In this document: in pieces, positions 1-7,285 of the stretch
How positions within the stretch are numbered: position 1 is the first letter of the stretch
Layout: the number at the start of each line of letters is the position of its first letter
Origin: Megasphaera micronuciformis F0359
GTDB taxonomy: Bacteria; Bacillota; Negativicutes; Veillonellales; Megasphaeraceae
DNA length: 64,000 nt
Assembly (NCBI RefSeq): GCF_000165735.1
Contig: NZ_GL538209.1
Coordinates: forward strand, 1 to 64,000
Direction of reading: 5' to 3'
Notes under the pieces: model-generated
What the model was told of the DNA's origin: nothing
Seen by the model: only the letters and a program-made list of their open reading frames with translations
The model's database searches: none
Position numbers and translations under genes: made by a program

Positions 1-72
1 AGCCTCTGGCAATACTCCGACGAGGGACAGATTAACGGATGCGCCGTTGATTTAGACGTTATGTACGACTAA
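1..72 (+). CDS. C-terminus of GH25 lysozyme (phage endolysin), partial
   Basis: The reading frame open from base 1 to the TAA at 70-72 encodes 23 residues, beginning SLWQYSDEGQINGC and ending VDLDVMYD. The LWQYS...G...VDLD pattern is the last beta strand of the glycoside hydrolase 25 muramidase fold, where the WQY motif and the VDLN/D motif are strongly conserved. The enzyme would cleave the beta-1,4 bond of peptidoglycan. Only the end is in the window, so the catalytic DxE residues cannot be checked. The next gene begins within 15 bases, which suggests a lysis operon. Confidence 0.75.
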   Translation, partial: SLWQYSDEGQINGCAVDLDVMYD

Positions 73-85
73 CCGAGGTGACATG

Positions 86-676
86 ATGAAAATTCCGATG
101 ATAAAAGATGAGAAACAGGCGAAACTTGTAAGAATCACGCTCATTGCGATTTTGACGACTTTTTGCTTAGGATGTATATACTTTGCCGTGCAGCATGAGA
201 AAAAGCCCGTAGAGAGCCCCGTGCGAATGCGTTTTTCAGACACGACCGATAAAAATGCGGTAAAGAAGAATTTACACGTCGACGATAAGACTGCGGGGGA
301 ACTGGTGACGAGAATTGAACGAATTCATGAGGGGACCGTATCACCGAATGTAACTTATTACGTATCGGCTCCTGATTTACAAACGGCTGCCGATACGACA
401 GAGGCCGCTATTCGAAATAAGGACCCGCGCTTACCGAAAGAGGCGGTAGCTAAAAGTGATCGCACGGTAGTCACGGTAGACGATACCAAGCAGAAAGTCG
501 ACGTATACAAAATTAACCTTAGAAACAACCACAAAGTAAAGGCCGGCGGCACCTACATAGACGGGAAACCATATCTATCTATCGGGTATCAAGCGGGCCG
601 TGTGGAAGGCATAGCCCATATCGGACAAGATGGCCGACAGGGGGGTACCCTGTTATATACAATTAAAGAATGGTAA
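86..676 (+). CDS. Membrane-anchored extracytoplasmic protein in phage lysis region, unknown function
   Basis: This 196-residue protein has a short charged N-terminus, one hydrophobic segment at about residues 17-36 (LVRITLIAILTTFCLGCIYF) and then a soluble domain, so it is probably anchored in the inner membrane and faces the periplasm. I chose the second of two tandem ATGs because the GAGGTG ribosome site at 75-80 is only 2 bases from the first. The C-terminal half is rich in small beta-type stretches with many glycines (residues about 150-195). It follows the lysozyme gene directly. Its position and topology would suit a host-envelope or lysis accessory role, for example a spanin-like partner in a diderm host, but no family is recognised and that remains speculation. 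Confidence 0.7.
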   Translation: MKIPMIKDEKQAKLVRITLIAILTTFCLGCIYFAVQHEKKPVESPVRMRFSDTTDKNAVKKNLHVDDKTAGELVTRIERIHEGTVSPNVTYYVSAPDLQTAADTTEAAIRNKDPRLPKEAVAKSDRTVVTVDDTKQKVDVYKINLRNNHKVKAGGTYIDGKPYLSIGYQAGRVEGIAHIGQDGRQGGTLLYTIKEW

Positions 677-680
677 TGTA

Positions 681-715
681 AAAGGCTCTCAGAAATTATT
701 CTGAGAGCCTTTTTT
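681..715 (+). terminator. Rho-independent terminator after prophage lysis genes
   Basis: A 14-bp perfect stem (681-694 with 699-712) closes a 4-base ATTA loop and runs into a T tract. It sits 5 bases after the stop codon of the preceding gene. Confidence 0.9.
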
Positions 716-720
716 GGTGC

Positions 721-749
721 TTGATTAGAAATTTTTAAAATATTATAAT
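721..749 (+). promoter_or_regulatory. Sigma-A promoter of the toxin-antitoxin-like pair
   Basis: TTGATT at 721-726 and TATAAT at 744-749 are separated by exactly 17 bases. The element lies between the preceding terminator and the small antitoxin-like gene at 825, giving an independent transcript for the pair. Confidence 0.7.
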
Positions 750-824
750 GTATAGACAAATAGATCGCGTTCTTCGAAAAGCGGGATTGCTCTATAAGCG
801 GATATCTATAAGGGGTGATAACAG

Positions 825-995
825 ATGGCAACTAAAAGTTTTTTGAAAAACATCACTATAAAAAATAAAAGAGAGTGCAACAATTTAGTAAAAGCATTAG
901 AAAATGCTGCCAATAAGCATCAACCTAAGATTACCTTTTCCAAAAGTTATTCGGTTGCTACGCGGGAAGACGTAAGAAAGATGTTTGCTAAATGA
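825..995 (+). CDS. Small antitoxin-like protein paired with a GNAT protein
   Basis: A 56-residue protein (MATKSFLKNITIKNK... ending DVRKMFAK). Lys-rich small proteins of this form (KSFL-N-x-I at the start, a central ALE(N/x)A segment, a C-terminal I/VRKMF) commonly precede GNAT-domain genes in Firmicutes and are annotated as antitoxin or accessory partners. The gene has an AGGGGTG ribosome site at 811-816 and overlaps the next start codon as ATGA (992-995), a sign of translational coupling. DNA-binding or toxin-neutralising function is inferred from this arrangement, not shown by a named domain. Confidence 0.8.
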   Translation: MATKSFLKNITIKNKRECNNLVKALENAANKHQPKITFSKSYSVATREDVRKMFAK

Positions 996-1603
996 GTCGA
1001 GGTTATAAAATTGTCCGGCTTGATTTCGTAATTGATGAAATTGGGGAAGAGGAAACACGACAATATCTTAGCGACTTTGAATCACCGCTAAACAAGGATG
1101 TAGAAGCGTTTTTGCGGTACAAGGCAATAGAATTTTCAAAACAAGGAATTGCGAAAACCCACTTAGTTATAGCTTCATATCAGAATAAGGATAGGATTGC
1201 CGGATACTTTGCATTATCCGGCAATAAGTTTTTTGTTGTAAAAGCTAAGAGCAAGGCAATTACGGCAAAAATGAAACAGCGAATTTCCCGATTTGGGCAA
1301 TATGATGCTAATTTAAAGCAGTATCATATATCTGCGCCTTTAATTGGGCAGTTAGGAAAAAATTACAGGTACCCCCAATTAATAACTGGTAATGAATTAC
1401 TGGGGATTGCCTGTAAGATAATTCAGTCCGTTCAATTAGATATAGGCGGGAAATTTGTCTATCTTGAATGTGAGCCAGTATCAAAACTTCGAGAGTTTTA
1501 TGGGTGCAATGGGTTCATTGAATTTGGAGAGCGTGAGCTAGATGGAGACGAACGAGGGTTTCAGCATCAAACGCTAGTACAGATGTTGAAGTATTTAGGA
1601 TAG
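992..1603 (+). CDS. GNAT-family acetyltransferase, probable toxin of a toxin-antitoxin-like module
   Basis: This 203-residue protein has the GNAT fold order: an early ligand-binding region, a central strand-turn around ITGNELLGIACKI (residues about 131-143) that matches motif A with the acetyl-CoA pyrophosphate loop region, and a C-terminal beta strand plus helix ending FYGCNGFIEFG (about 170-180), the classic FY...GF motif B. GNAT toxins acetylate charged tRNA or other targets, and many carry a small upstream antitoxin, as here. The start ATG overlaps the upstream stop by 4 bases. The substrate is unknown. It could instead be a phage moron acetyltransferase. Confidence 0.8.
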   Translation: MSRGYKIVRLDFVIDEIGEEETRQYLSDFESPLNKDVEAFLRYKAIEFSKQGIAKTHLVIASYQNKDRIAGYFALSGNKFFVVKAKSKAITAKMKQRISRFGQYDANLKQYHISAPLIGQLGKNYRYPQLITGNELLGIACKIIQSVQLDIGGKFVYLECEPVSKLREFYGCNGFIEFGERELDGDERGFQHQTLVQMLKYLG

Positions 1604-1768
1604 CGGTGAATACATAAATATACATATTATTGCGAGAACCTGTCCTGACTACATCCTGACCTCATCTTACCGAAAACTATCTTGTGTAGTCAGATAATAA
1701 CAGAGGGAAAAACCGTTTAAAATCAGTAAAATAGCTAGTTCTAGGGATTTGTAAAAGCCGATTTCTGG

Positions 1769-1824
1769 GACTCAAAATCAAGCGATGAATAGTCGTGTGG
1801 GTTCAAGTCCCACCTCCGGCACCA
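1769..1824 (+). repeat. attR: 3' half of tRNA-Leu(CAA) left by prophage integration
   Basis: The sequence from 1769 contains an anticodon loop CTCAAAA (anticodon CAA), the 3' anticodon strand TCAAG, a variable arm CGA...TCG, a perfect T arm (1797-1801 with 1809-1813, loop TTCAAGT), the acceptor strand CTCCGGC, discriminator A and an encoded CCA ending at 1824. Upstream of 1769 there is no D arm, and the bases before the loop pair only as GA with TC. The 5' half is therefore missing, as expected for the distal attachment site of an element integrated in a tRNA-Leu gene. The intact copy would lie left of the window. Confidence 0.8.
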
Positions 1825-1827
1825 AAT

Positions 1828-1862
1828 AAAAACAGTCCCGGTAACGGGGCTGTTTTTATTTT
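1828..1862 (+). terminator. Terminator of the original tRNA-Leu transcript
   Basis: AAAAACAGTCCCG (1828-1840) pairs with CGGGGCTGTTTTT (1845-1857) around a GTAA loop and is followed by a T-rich tail. It starts 4 bases after the tRNA CCA end. Confidence 0.85.
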
Positions 1863-1919
1863 CGGATTATCTGGGGGAGTGCGGGCGTAGTATAGGACGG
1901 TTGTGTTGGCTTTAGGTGC

Positions 1920-1956
1920 GATACATCGGATACATCTCCGATGTATCGTTTTTTAT
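1920..1956 (+). terminator. Hairpin with T tract, second terminator
   Basis: GATACATCGGA (1920-1930) and TCCGATGTATC (1937-1947) form an 11-bp stem with a 6-base loop, followed by GTTTTTTATT. No gene is visible between this and the preceding terminator. The stretch 1604-2080 otherwise holds only the attR site and noncoding sequence. Confidence 0.75.
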
Positions 1957-2080
1957 TCGGTTAAGAAATATAAAGGGATCAGAGTCTTAAAACGAGGCAG
2001 GTTACAATGTGGGCGGTCAATGAAATTCACGTTTTCAGGTATGAATATGGATATAAACCGGTCTAAGTATCCTTAAAATC

Positions 2081-2377
2081 GTGGAGTACCGAGTTTTTAA
2101 CCTTATCAATGAATACTTATATAACTATTATGTGAATCTTGTAAATATGGGTGTAACCTATAAATTCGGCAATGTGGGTGAAAGAAAGGCTGTTCCCGAA
2201 CGATATAGAGGCGGTCCTATCAGTGCCGTTTACGTGTTGGAAGATGAAATGACGGCTATGAAAGAAATAAACTAGGGTCTTGTGGAAAAGGTAGCGGCTC
2301 AAGACGGTGAAATTCAATCGCTAAAACAGGAAGTAGCCGATTTAAAAGGCATAGTGAAACGATTAATAGGTCAATAG
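2081..2377 (+). pseudogene. Decayed C-terminal remnant of a YadA-like trimeric autotransporter adhesin
   Basis: The frame encodes MGVTYKFG, then AVPERYRGGPISAVYVLEDE, an in-frame TAG at 2273-2275, and then a heptad-like tail (LVEKVAAQDGEIQSLKQEVA...) ending at the TAG at 2375-2377. GVxYxFG is the last strand of the YadA membrane anchor, and the MPxRYxxGPISxVYVxxDE segment with a short coiled coil is typical of Negativicutes adhesins of this family. Only the last strand is left. The other anchor strands, stalk and passenger are absent and the frame is broken, so I call it a pseudogene. It lies immediately beyond the prophage end. Confidence 0.75.
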
Positions 2378-2403
2378 TTCGTCAAAAGACCGTATAATTG
2401 AGT

Positions 2404-2460
2404 AAAAAGGGTTGAATTTTATTCGTCTGTAAGACGTTTGTAGTCAACCCTTTTTGTCAT
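2404..2460 (+). terminator. Terminator after the adhesin remnant
   Basis: AAAAAGGGTTGA (2404-2415) pairs perfectly with TCAACCCTTTTT (2444-2455). A smaller inner hairpin (CGTCTGTAAGACG) sits in the loop. Confidence 0.85.
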
Positions 2461-2488
2461 TTTCACTCTTTCCGTCCTGTGGTATACT
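2460..2488 (+). promoter_or_regulatory. Promoter of tatA-tatC with extended -10
   Basis: TTTTCA at 2460-2465, a 17-base spacer and TATACT at 2483-2488 preceded by TGG, an extended -10 form. The same TGG-TATAMT element recurs before several other genes in this window. Confidence 0.55.
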
Positions 2489-2519
2489 GGGCACAGATAT
2501 ACAAAGGGGGAAGTCGTTC

Positions 2520-2948
2520 ATGTTTAATATCGGCATGAGTGAAATGATTTTGGTCTTCATCGTGGCTCTCATAGTCTTCGGTCCTGACCGGTTGCCGGAA
2601 ATTGCACGAACATTGGGAAAGAGCGTCAATGAATTGAAAAAAATGGGCAATGATATTGTCGACGCGGCGACGGAAACGAAGGATACGGCAAAGAACGTCA
2701 GTCAGATAGAAATGAAAGAAGTCGAAGAGTCGTTACAAAAGTTTAAAGAAGCACATGATATGTTGGCTGAAGGCAGTGATGCGGTGAGAAACGAAGTGGA
2801 GGAAACGACAGAGCTTGCTGATGAAGTAGCCAGAAAAAGTATGACAGCCGATATTACGGCACCGGTCAGAAAAGAGGCGGTCACAAAGGCCGCTGACATT
2901 GCACGGAAGGAAGAAAACTCGGTAAAGGAGCATGACCTTGAAACCTGA
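2520..2948 (+). CDS. tatA: Twin-arginine translocase subunit TatA/TatB
   Basis: This 142-residue protein starts MFNIGMSEMILVFIVALIVF, one transmembrane helix at residues 4-20, followed by the hinge FGPDRLPEIAR and an amphipathic helix (LGKSVNELKKMGNDI), the signature of TatA/TatB. The GP after the helix is the conserved hinge. The rest is a long charged, helix-forming tail (residues about 45-142), longer than in a minimal TatA and more like TatB. The start is the ATG after AAAGGGGGAAG, not the upstream in-frame ATG at 2454, which has no ribosome site. It overlaps tatC by 17 bases, so the pair is one operon for exporting folded proteins across the inner membrane. Confidence 0.9.
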   Translation: MFNIGMSEMILVFIVALIVFGPDRLPEIARTLGKSVNELKKMGNDIVDAATETKDTAKNVSQIEMKEVEESLQKFKEAHDMLAEGSDAVRNEVEETTELADEVARKSMTADITAPVRKEAVTKAADIARKEENSVKEHDLET

Positions 2949-3645
2949 TGTACAGACGGAACAGCCCTTACGCGACCACTTACAGGAATTCAGAAAACGC
3001 CTCATTATCTGTCTGGTTGTCGTCGCCATAGCGGCCTTGGCCTGTTATAACTATGTAGATGATATTATTGCCTTGTTATCGGGACCGGCAGGTAAATTGT
3101 ACTTTATGAACCCGTCGGAGGTTTTCTTTACCTATATGGAAATAGCCCTATATGCGGGGATCTTATTCACCTTGCCCGTCCTTTTGTATGAAGTATGGGC
3201 TTTCGTGGCGCCGGCCCTGTGGCCGGAGGAGAGACGGGCCGTTTTGGTTATATTGCCGACGGCAGTTATTTTATTTTACGTAGGTCTTGTTTTTGCCTAC
3301 TATTTGGTCATTCCTGCAGCGGTGACCTTCTTTATGGGGTTTGCGACGCAGACACTTCAACCCATGTTCTCGCTGGAATCATATCTTTCCTTTATTTTGG
3401 CCTTGACATTACCCTTCGGGTTCATTTTTGAATTACCGCTTATTGTAGTCTTTTTAGCCAAGATCGGGTTGGTAACAGGCGACTTTTTAAAGGGAAAACG
3501 AAAGATTTTAATTGTTATTGCCTTTATCTTTGCCGCTGTCGTATCCCCTACTACGGATATATTTACGCAGACAATGATTGCCGTGCCGCTCATTGTATTG
3601 TATGAAATCAGCCTGTTTATTGTGTGTAAAGTCATGCACAAATAA
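2932..3645 (+). CDS. tatC: Twin-arginine translocase subunit TatC
   Basis: A 237-residue polytopic protein with about six transmembrane helices. TatC hallmarks are visible: PLRDHLQEFRKRLI at residues 11-24 (the conserved HLxELRxRL signal-peptide contact region) and the FxxFMxPAxxxxE-type loop, here YEVWAFVAPALWPEERR near residue 85. It forms the receptor of the Tat export complex with TatA. The start ATG at 2932 lies inside the end of tatA with AAAGGAG just upstream, so translation is probably coupled. Confidence 0.95.
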   Translation: MTLKPDVQTEQPLRDHLQEFRKRLIICLVVVAIAALACYNYVDDIIALLSGPAGKLYFMNPSEVFFTYMEIALYAGILFTLPVLLYEVWAFVAPALWPEERRAVLVILPTAVILFYVGLVFAYYLVIPAAVTFFMGFATQTLQPMFSLESYLSFILALTLPFGFIFELPLIVVFLAKIGLVTGDFLKGKRKILIVIAFIFAAVVSPTTDIFTQTMIAVPLIVLYEISLFIVCKVMHK

Positions 3646-3670
3646 ATTTTGTATACAGTATTTATAGGCT

Positions 3671-3698
3671 CCGCCCCTTTGTACGGGGCGGTTCTTTT
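3671..3698 (+). terminator. Terminator after tatC
   Basis: CCGCCCC (3671-3677) pairs with GGGGCGG (3685-3691) around a short loop, followed by TTCTTTTGTT. Confidence 0.75.
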
Positions 3699-3706
3699 GT
3701 TATAAT
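3679..3706 (+). promoter_or_regulatory. Possible pyc promoter overlapping the terminator
   Basis: TATAAT at 3701-3706 with TTGTAC at 3679-3684 (16-base spacer). The -35 candidate falls in the loop of the preceding terminator, so the assignment is tentative. Confidence 0.4.
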
Positions 3707-3778
3707 ATACGAGTAGGTCTATGCTGGTATATAAGACGCAAGTACCACATCTCTATGACAGTAGGAGGTTTTTATTAT

Positions 3779-6700
3779 ATGAAAAAGATTAATTCGGTTT
3801 TAGTTGCAAACCGCGGCGAAATCGCTATTCGTGTATTTCGTGCCTGTAATGAATTAGGTATTCGTACCGTAGCGATTTACTCCAAAGAAGATTCCCTTTC
3901 GCTGCATCGTTTTCGGGCGGATGAATCTTATTTGGTAGGTAAGGGCAAGAAACCGGTTGACGCATATCTTGATATTGAGGATATTGTCCGTATTGCACAC
4001 GAACACGATGTCGACGCTATTCATCCGGGCTACGGATTCCTGTCGGAAAACGCGGAATTGGCTAAACGTTGTGAAGAGGAAGGTATTATCTTTATCGGAC
4101 CTAAGGTAGAGCACCTGATTATGTTCGGTGATAAGATTAACGCTCGTATTCAAGCTAAAAAGGCGGGTATTCAGTTTATTCCCGGCAGTGACGGTCCGGT
4201 TATGAACTATGCTGAAGTTGAACGCTTTGCCAAAGAAGTCGGTTTGCCGATTATGTTAAAGGCTGTTAACGGCGGTGGCGGTCGCGGTATGCGTATGGTC
4301 GATAAAATGGCCGACCTTAAGGATGCATATGAACGCGCTAAATCCGAAGCGAAGCTTGCTTTCGGCAGTGACGAAATTTATTTGGAAAAATGCATTATCA
4401 ACCCCAAGCATATTGAAGTACAGATCATGGGGGACGAGCACGGCAATGTAATCCATCTTTTCGAACGAGATTGCTCTATTCAGCGTCGTCATCAAAAGGT
4501 GGTCGAAATTGCTCCTGCTTTTTCTCTTTCGAAAAAATTGCGTCAGGACATTTGTGATGCGGCCTTGAAGTTGATGAAAAACGTTAACTATGTCAATGCG
4601 GGTACGGTAGAATTCCTTGTTACAAGCGATGAAAAATTCTACTTCATTGAAGTTAACCCTCGTGTTCAGGTTGAACATACGGTAACGGAAATGATTACAG
4701 GCATCGATATTGTACAGACACAGATTAAGGTTGCCGAAGGCTATGCATTGGATAGTGAAGAGATAGGTATTCCTTCGCAAGAATCGGTACAATGCATCGG
4801 CAATGCCATTCAGTGCCGTATTACGACGGAAGATCCTTTAAACGGTTTTATGCCTGACTCGGGTAAGATTATTGCATATCGTAGCGGCGGCGGCTTCGGT
4901 GTTCGTCTTGACAGCGGCAATGCTTATACGGGAGCCATCATTACACCGTACTACGATTCACTTCTTGTTAAGGCTACGACGTATAATTTGACTCATGCCG
5001 GGGCCGTACAAAAGATGATTCGTGTCTTGAAGGAGTTCCGTATCCGTGGTGTTAAGACAAATATCGGTTTCCTCATCAACGTATTATCCAGCCCCTTGTT
5101 TGAAAGCGGAGATTATGACGTTAACTTTATTGATGAACATCCGGAACTTTTTGATCTGCCGGTTACGCATGACCGCGGAACAAAGTTGCTCCGATATATT
5201 GCCGACACGACTATTAACGGATATATGGCAGCAGGTCATCAGGAAAAGCCCGAATTCGAGCCTTTGGAATTACCGATTACACCGAAAGGGGACTTCCCTC
5301 AAGGAACGAAGCAGATTTTTGATGAAAAGGGTGCTGAAGGTCTGTCCAAGTGGATTCTTGACCAGAAGAAAGTTCTTTTTACCGATACCACTATGCGTGA
5401 TGCTCATCAGTCTCTTATGGCGACACGTGTTCGTTCTATTGACATGTTGCGCGTTATGGATGCGGCTGCCAAGAAGATGCCGAATCTCTTTTCTTTTGAA
5501 TGCTGGGGCGGGGCGACTTTCGACGTAGCGTATCGTTTCCTTTATGAAGATCCTTGGGTACGCTTGCGTGAAATGAGAGAAAAGTCTCCCAACATTCTTT
5601 TACAAATGTTGATTCGCGGTGCCAATGCCGTAGGCTATACGAGTTATCCCGATAATGTAGTTAAGAATTTCGTTGACTTGTCAGCTAAAAACGGCATTGA
5701 CGTATTCCGTATTTTTGATAGTCTGAACAGCTTGGATAATATGTATGAAACTATTCAGGCCGTACGGGAAACGGGTAAGATTGCCGAAGTAGCCTTGTGC
5801 TATACAGGAGATATTTTAAATCCCAATCGACCGAAGTACAATCTTGACTACTACGTTAAGATGGCTAAGGAATTGGAAAATGCGGGTGCTAACATTATTG
5901 CTATTAAGGACATGGCCGGCCTCTTGAAACCGGAAGCGGCATATCAGCTGGTTTCGTCTCTTAAAGATGCGGTTACCTTACCGATTCATTTACATACTCA
6001 TGACGGCTCGGGTAACGGTGTGACGACCTATTGCCGTGCTATTGATGCAGGCGTAGACATCGTTGACGTAGCCTTGTCTTCCATGGCAAGCAATACGAGT
6101 CAGCCGAGCATGAATACCCTGTATTATGCCTTGACGGGTAAGGAACGTCAGCCTGAAATGGACATCGATTCAATGGAAGAGCTGTCTCGTTATTGGGCTA
6201 CCGTTCGTCCGTACTACAAGGGTGTTGATAAGGCGGAACCGTATTCCAATACGGAAGTATACCAGCATGAAATGCCGGGAGGACAGTTTTCCAACTTGCG
6301 TCAGCAAGCTAAAGGAGTCGGTTTGGGCGAACGTTGGAATGAAGTCAAGAAAATGTATCACGATGTTAACATGATGTTCGGTGATATTATCAAGGTTACG
6401 CCGTCTTCTAAAATCGTCGGGGATATGACTCTCTTCATGGTACAAAATAACTTGACGGAAAAGGATATTTACGAAAAAGGAGACACACTCGATTTCCCGC
6501 AATCGGTTGTAGAATTTTTCGAAGGCCGTATCGGTGTTCCTTATCAGGGATTCCCCGAAAAGCTGCAGAAGATTATCTTAAAGGGTAAGAAGCCTTTAAC
6601 GGAACGACCGGGCAAGGTTTTACCGCCGGCGGATTTTGAAGCTATTGCCAAAAAGTTAGCTGATGCCGGGTATGGCCACACGCCGGAAGATGTCAACGCT

Positions 6701-7210
6701 TATTGCCAATATTCGAAGGTTTTCACTGATTACAGTGAACGCTTGAAAGAATTCGGAGATGTGAGCGTTCTCGATACGCCGACCTTCTTCTTCGGCATGA
6801 AAAAAGATGAAGAAATTCATGTAGGCATTGAAAAGGGTAAAGATCTCGTCATTACTCTGGTTAATATCAGTGATTGTGATGATGACGGTGTACGTACCAT
6901 TACGTTTATGTTTAACGGTGCGGAACGTGAAATTCGCATGCTGGATAAGAGTGTCGACATGACGACGGTAGCCAAGAAAAAGGCCGACCCGACGAAGCCG
7001 GGTGACGTAGGTGCAACTCTCTCCGGTTCCGTAGTCAACATTCTCGTCTCGAAGGGACAGAAGGTTAAGAAAGGTGAACCTCTTGTTGTTACGGAAGCTA
7101 TGAAGATGGAAACGACTATTACAGCTCCTATGGACGGGACAGTGGCCGATATTCATGTAACAAAGGGCCAAGCCATTATTTCCGGTGATTGCCTTGTAGA
7201 GATCGAATAA
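3779..7210 (+). CDS. pyc: Pyruvate carboxylase
   Basis: This 1143-residue single-chain enzyme carboxylates pyruvate to oxaloacetate with ATP and biotin. Domains in order: biotin carboxylase (residues 1-450; ATP-grasp GGGGRGMR near 164 and EVNPRVQVEHTVTE near 290), carboxyltransferase (about 525-810; FTDTTMRDAHQS near 533, IKDMAG with the carboxylated lysine near 707, LHTHDGSG near 740), and a C-terminal biotinyl domain with the AMKMET motif, biotin lysine about 1109. Length is normal for Pyc. I chose the ATG at 3779 because AGGAGG lies at 3763-3768. The in-frame ATG at 3755 precedes that site. It stands alone between terminators and would feed oxaloacetate to the succinate/propionate branch or to gluconeogenesis. 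Confidence 0.97.
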   Translation: MKKINSVLVANRGEIAIRVFRACNELGIRTVAIYSKEDSLSLHRFRADESYLVGKGKKPVDAYLDIEDIVRIAHEHDVDAIHPGYGFLSENAELAKRCEEEGIIFIGPKVEHLIMFGDKINARIQAKKAGIQFIPGSDGPVMNYAEVERFAKEVGLPIMLKAVNGGGGRGMRMVDKMADLKDAYERAKSEAKLAFGSDEIYLEKCIINPKHIEVQIMGDEHGNVIHLFERDCSIQRRHQKVVEIAPAFSLSKKLRQDICDAALKLMKNVNYVNAGTVEFLVTSDEKFYFIEVNPRVQVEHTVTEMITGIDIVQTQIKVAEGYALDSEEIGIPSQESVQCIGNAIQCRITTEDPLNGFMPDSGKIIAYRSGGGFGVRLDSGNAYTGAIITPYYDSLLVKATTYNLTHAGAVQKMIRVLKEFRIRGVKTNIGFLINVLSSPLFESGDYDVNFIDEHPELFDLPVTHDRGTKLLRYIADTTINGYMAAGHQEKPEFEPLELPITPKGDFPQGTKQIFDEKGAEGLSKWILDQKKVLFTDTTMRDAHQSLMATRVRSIDMLRVMDAAAKKMPNLFSFECWGGATFDVAYRFLYEDPWVRLREMREKSPNILLQMLIRGANAVGYTSYPDNVVKNFVDLSAKNGIDVFRIFDSLNSLDNMYETIQAVRETGKIAEVALCYTGDILNPNRPKYNLDYYVKMAKELENAGANIIAIKDMAGLLKPEAAYQLVSSLKDAVTLPIHLHTHDGSGNGVTTYCRAIDAGVDIVDVALSSMASNTSQPSMNTLYYALTGKERQPEMDIDSMEELSRYWATVRPYYKGVDKAEPYSNTEVYQHEMPGGQFSNLRQQAKGVGLGERWNEVKKMYHDVNMMFGDIIKVTPSSKIVGDMTLFMVQNNLTEKDIYEKGDTLDFPQSVVEFFEGRIGVPYQGFPEKLQKIILKGKKPLTERPGKVLPPADFEAIAKKLADAGYGHTPEDVNAYCQYSKVFTDYSERLKEFGDVSVLDTPTFFFGMKKDEEIHVGIEKGKDLVITLVNISDCDDDGVRTITFMFNGAEREIRMLDKSVDMTTVAKKKADPTKPGDVGATLSGSVVNILVSKGQKVKKGEPLVVTEAMKMETTITAPMDGTVADIHVTKGQAIISGDCLVEIE

Positions 7211-7220
7211 AGCATATAGT

Positions 7221-7260
7221 AAAGCCGCACATCTTTGATGTGCGGCTTTATTCATTTCTT
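7221..7260. terminator. Bidirectional terminator between pyc and the MFS gene
   Basis: A perfect 13-bp stem (7221-7233 with 7237-7249, loop TTT) has A/T tails on both sides and lies between convergent genes. Confidence 0.9.
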
Positions 7261-7285
7261 CAGAGTGTATTCTCTTGCTTTATGT

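Larger units (their letters stand above)
1..1824. mobile_element. Right end of an integrated prophage (lysis region to attR)
   Basis: The left edge holds the end of a GH25 lysozyme gene, a membrane-anchored protein and a two-gene toxin-antitoxin-like pair. The block stops at a 3' half tRNA-Leu whose 5' half has been replaced by unrelated sequence. Phages that integrate into the 3' part of a tRNA gene leave an intact tRNA on the integrase side and a partial copy on the far side, and the lysis module usually lies at the far side. The order seen here fits that. No integrase or structural gene is visible in the window, so the prophage call is an inference from these pieces. Confidence 0.7.

Noticed and set aside
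3755-3778. Upstream in-frame ATG for pyruvate carboxylase
   Set aside because: The AGGAGG at 3763-3768 lies after this ATG, and the enzyme's conserved start begins at the ATG at 3779.
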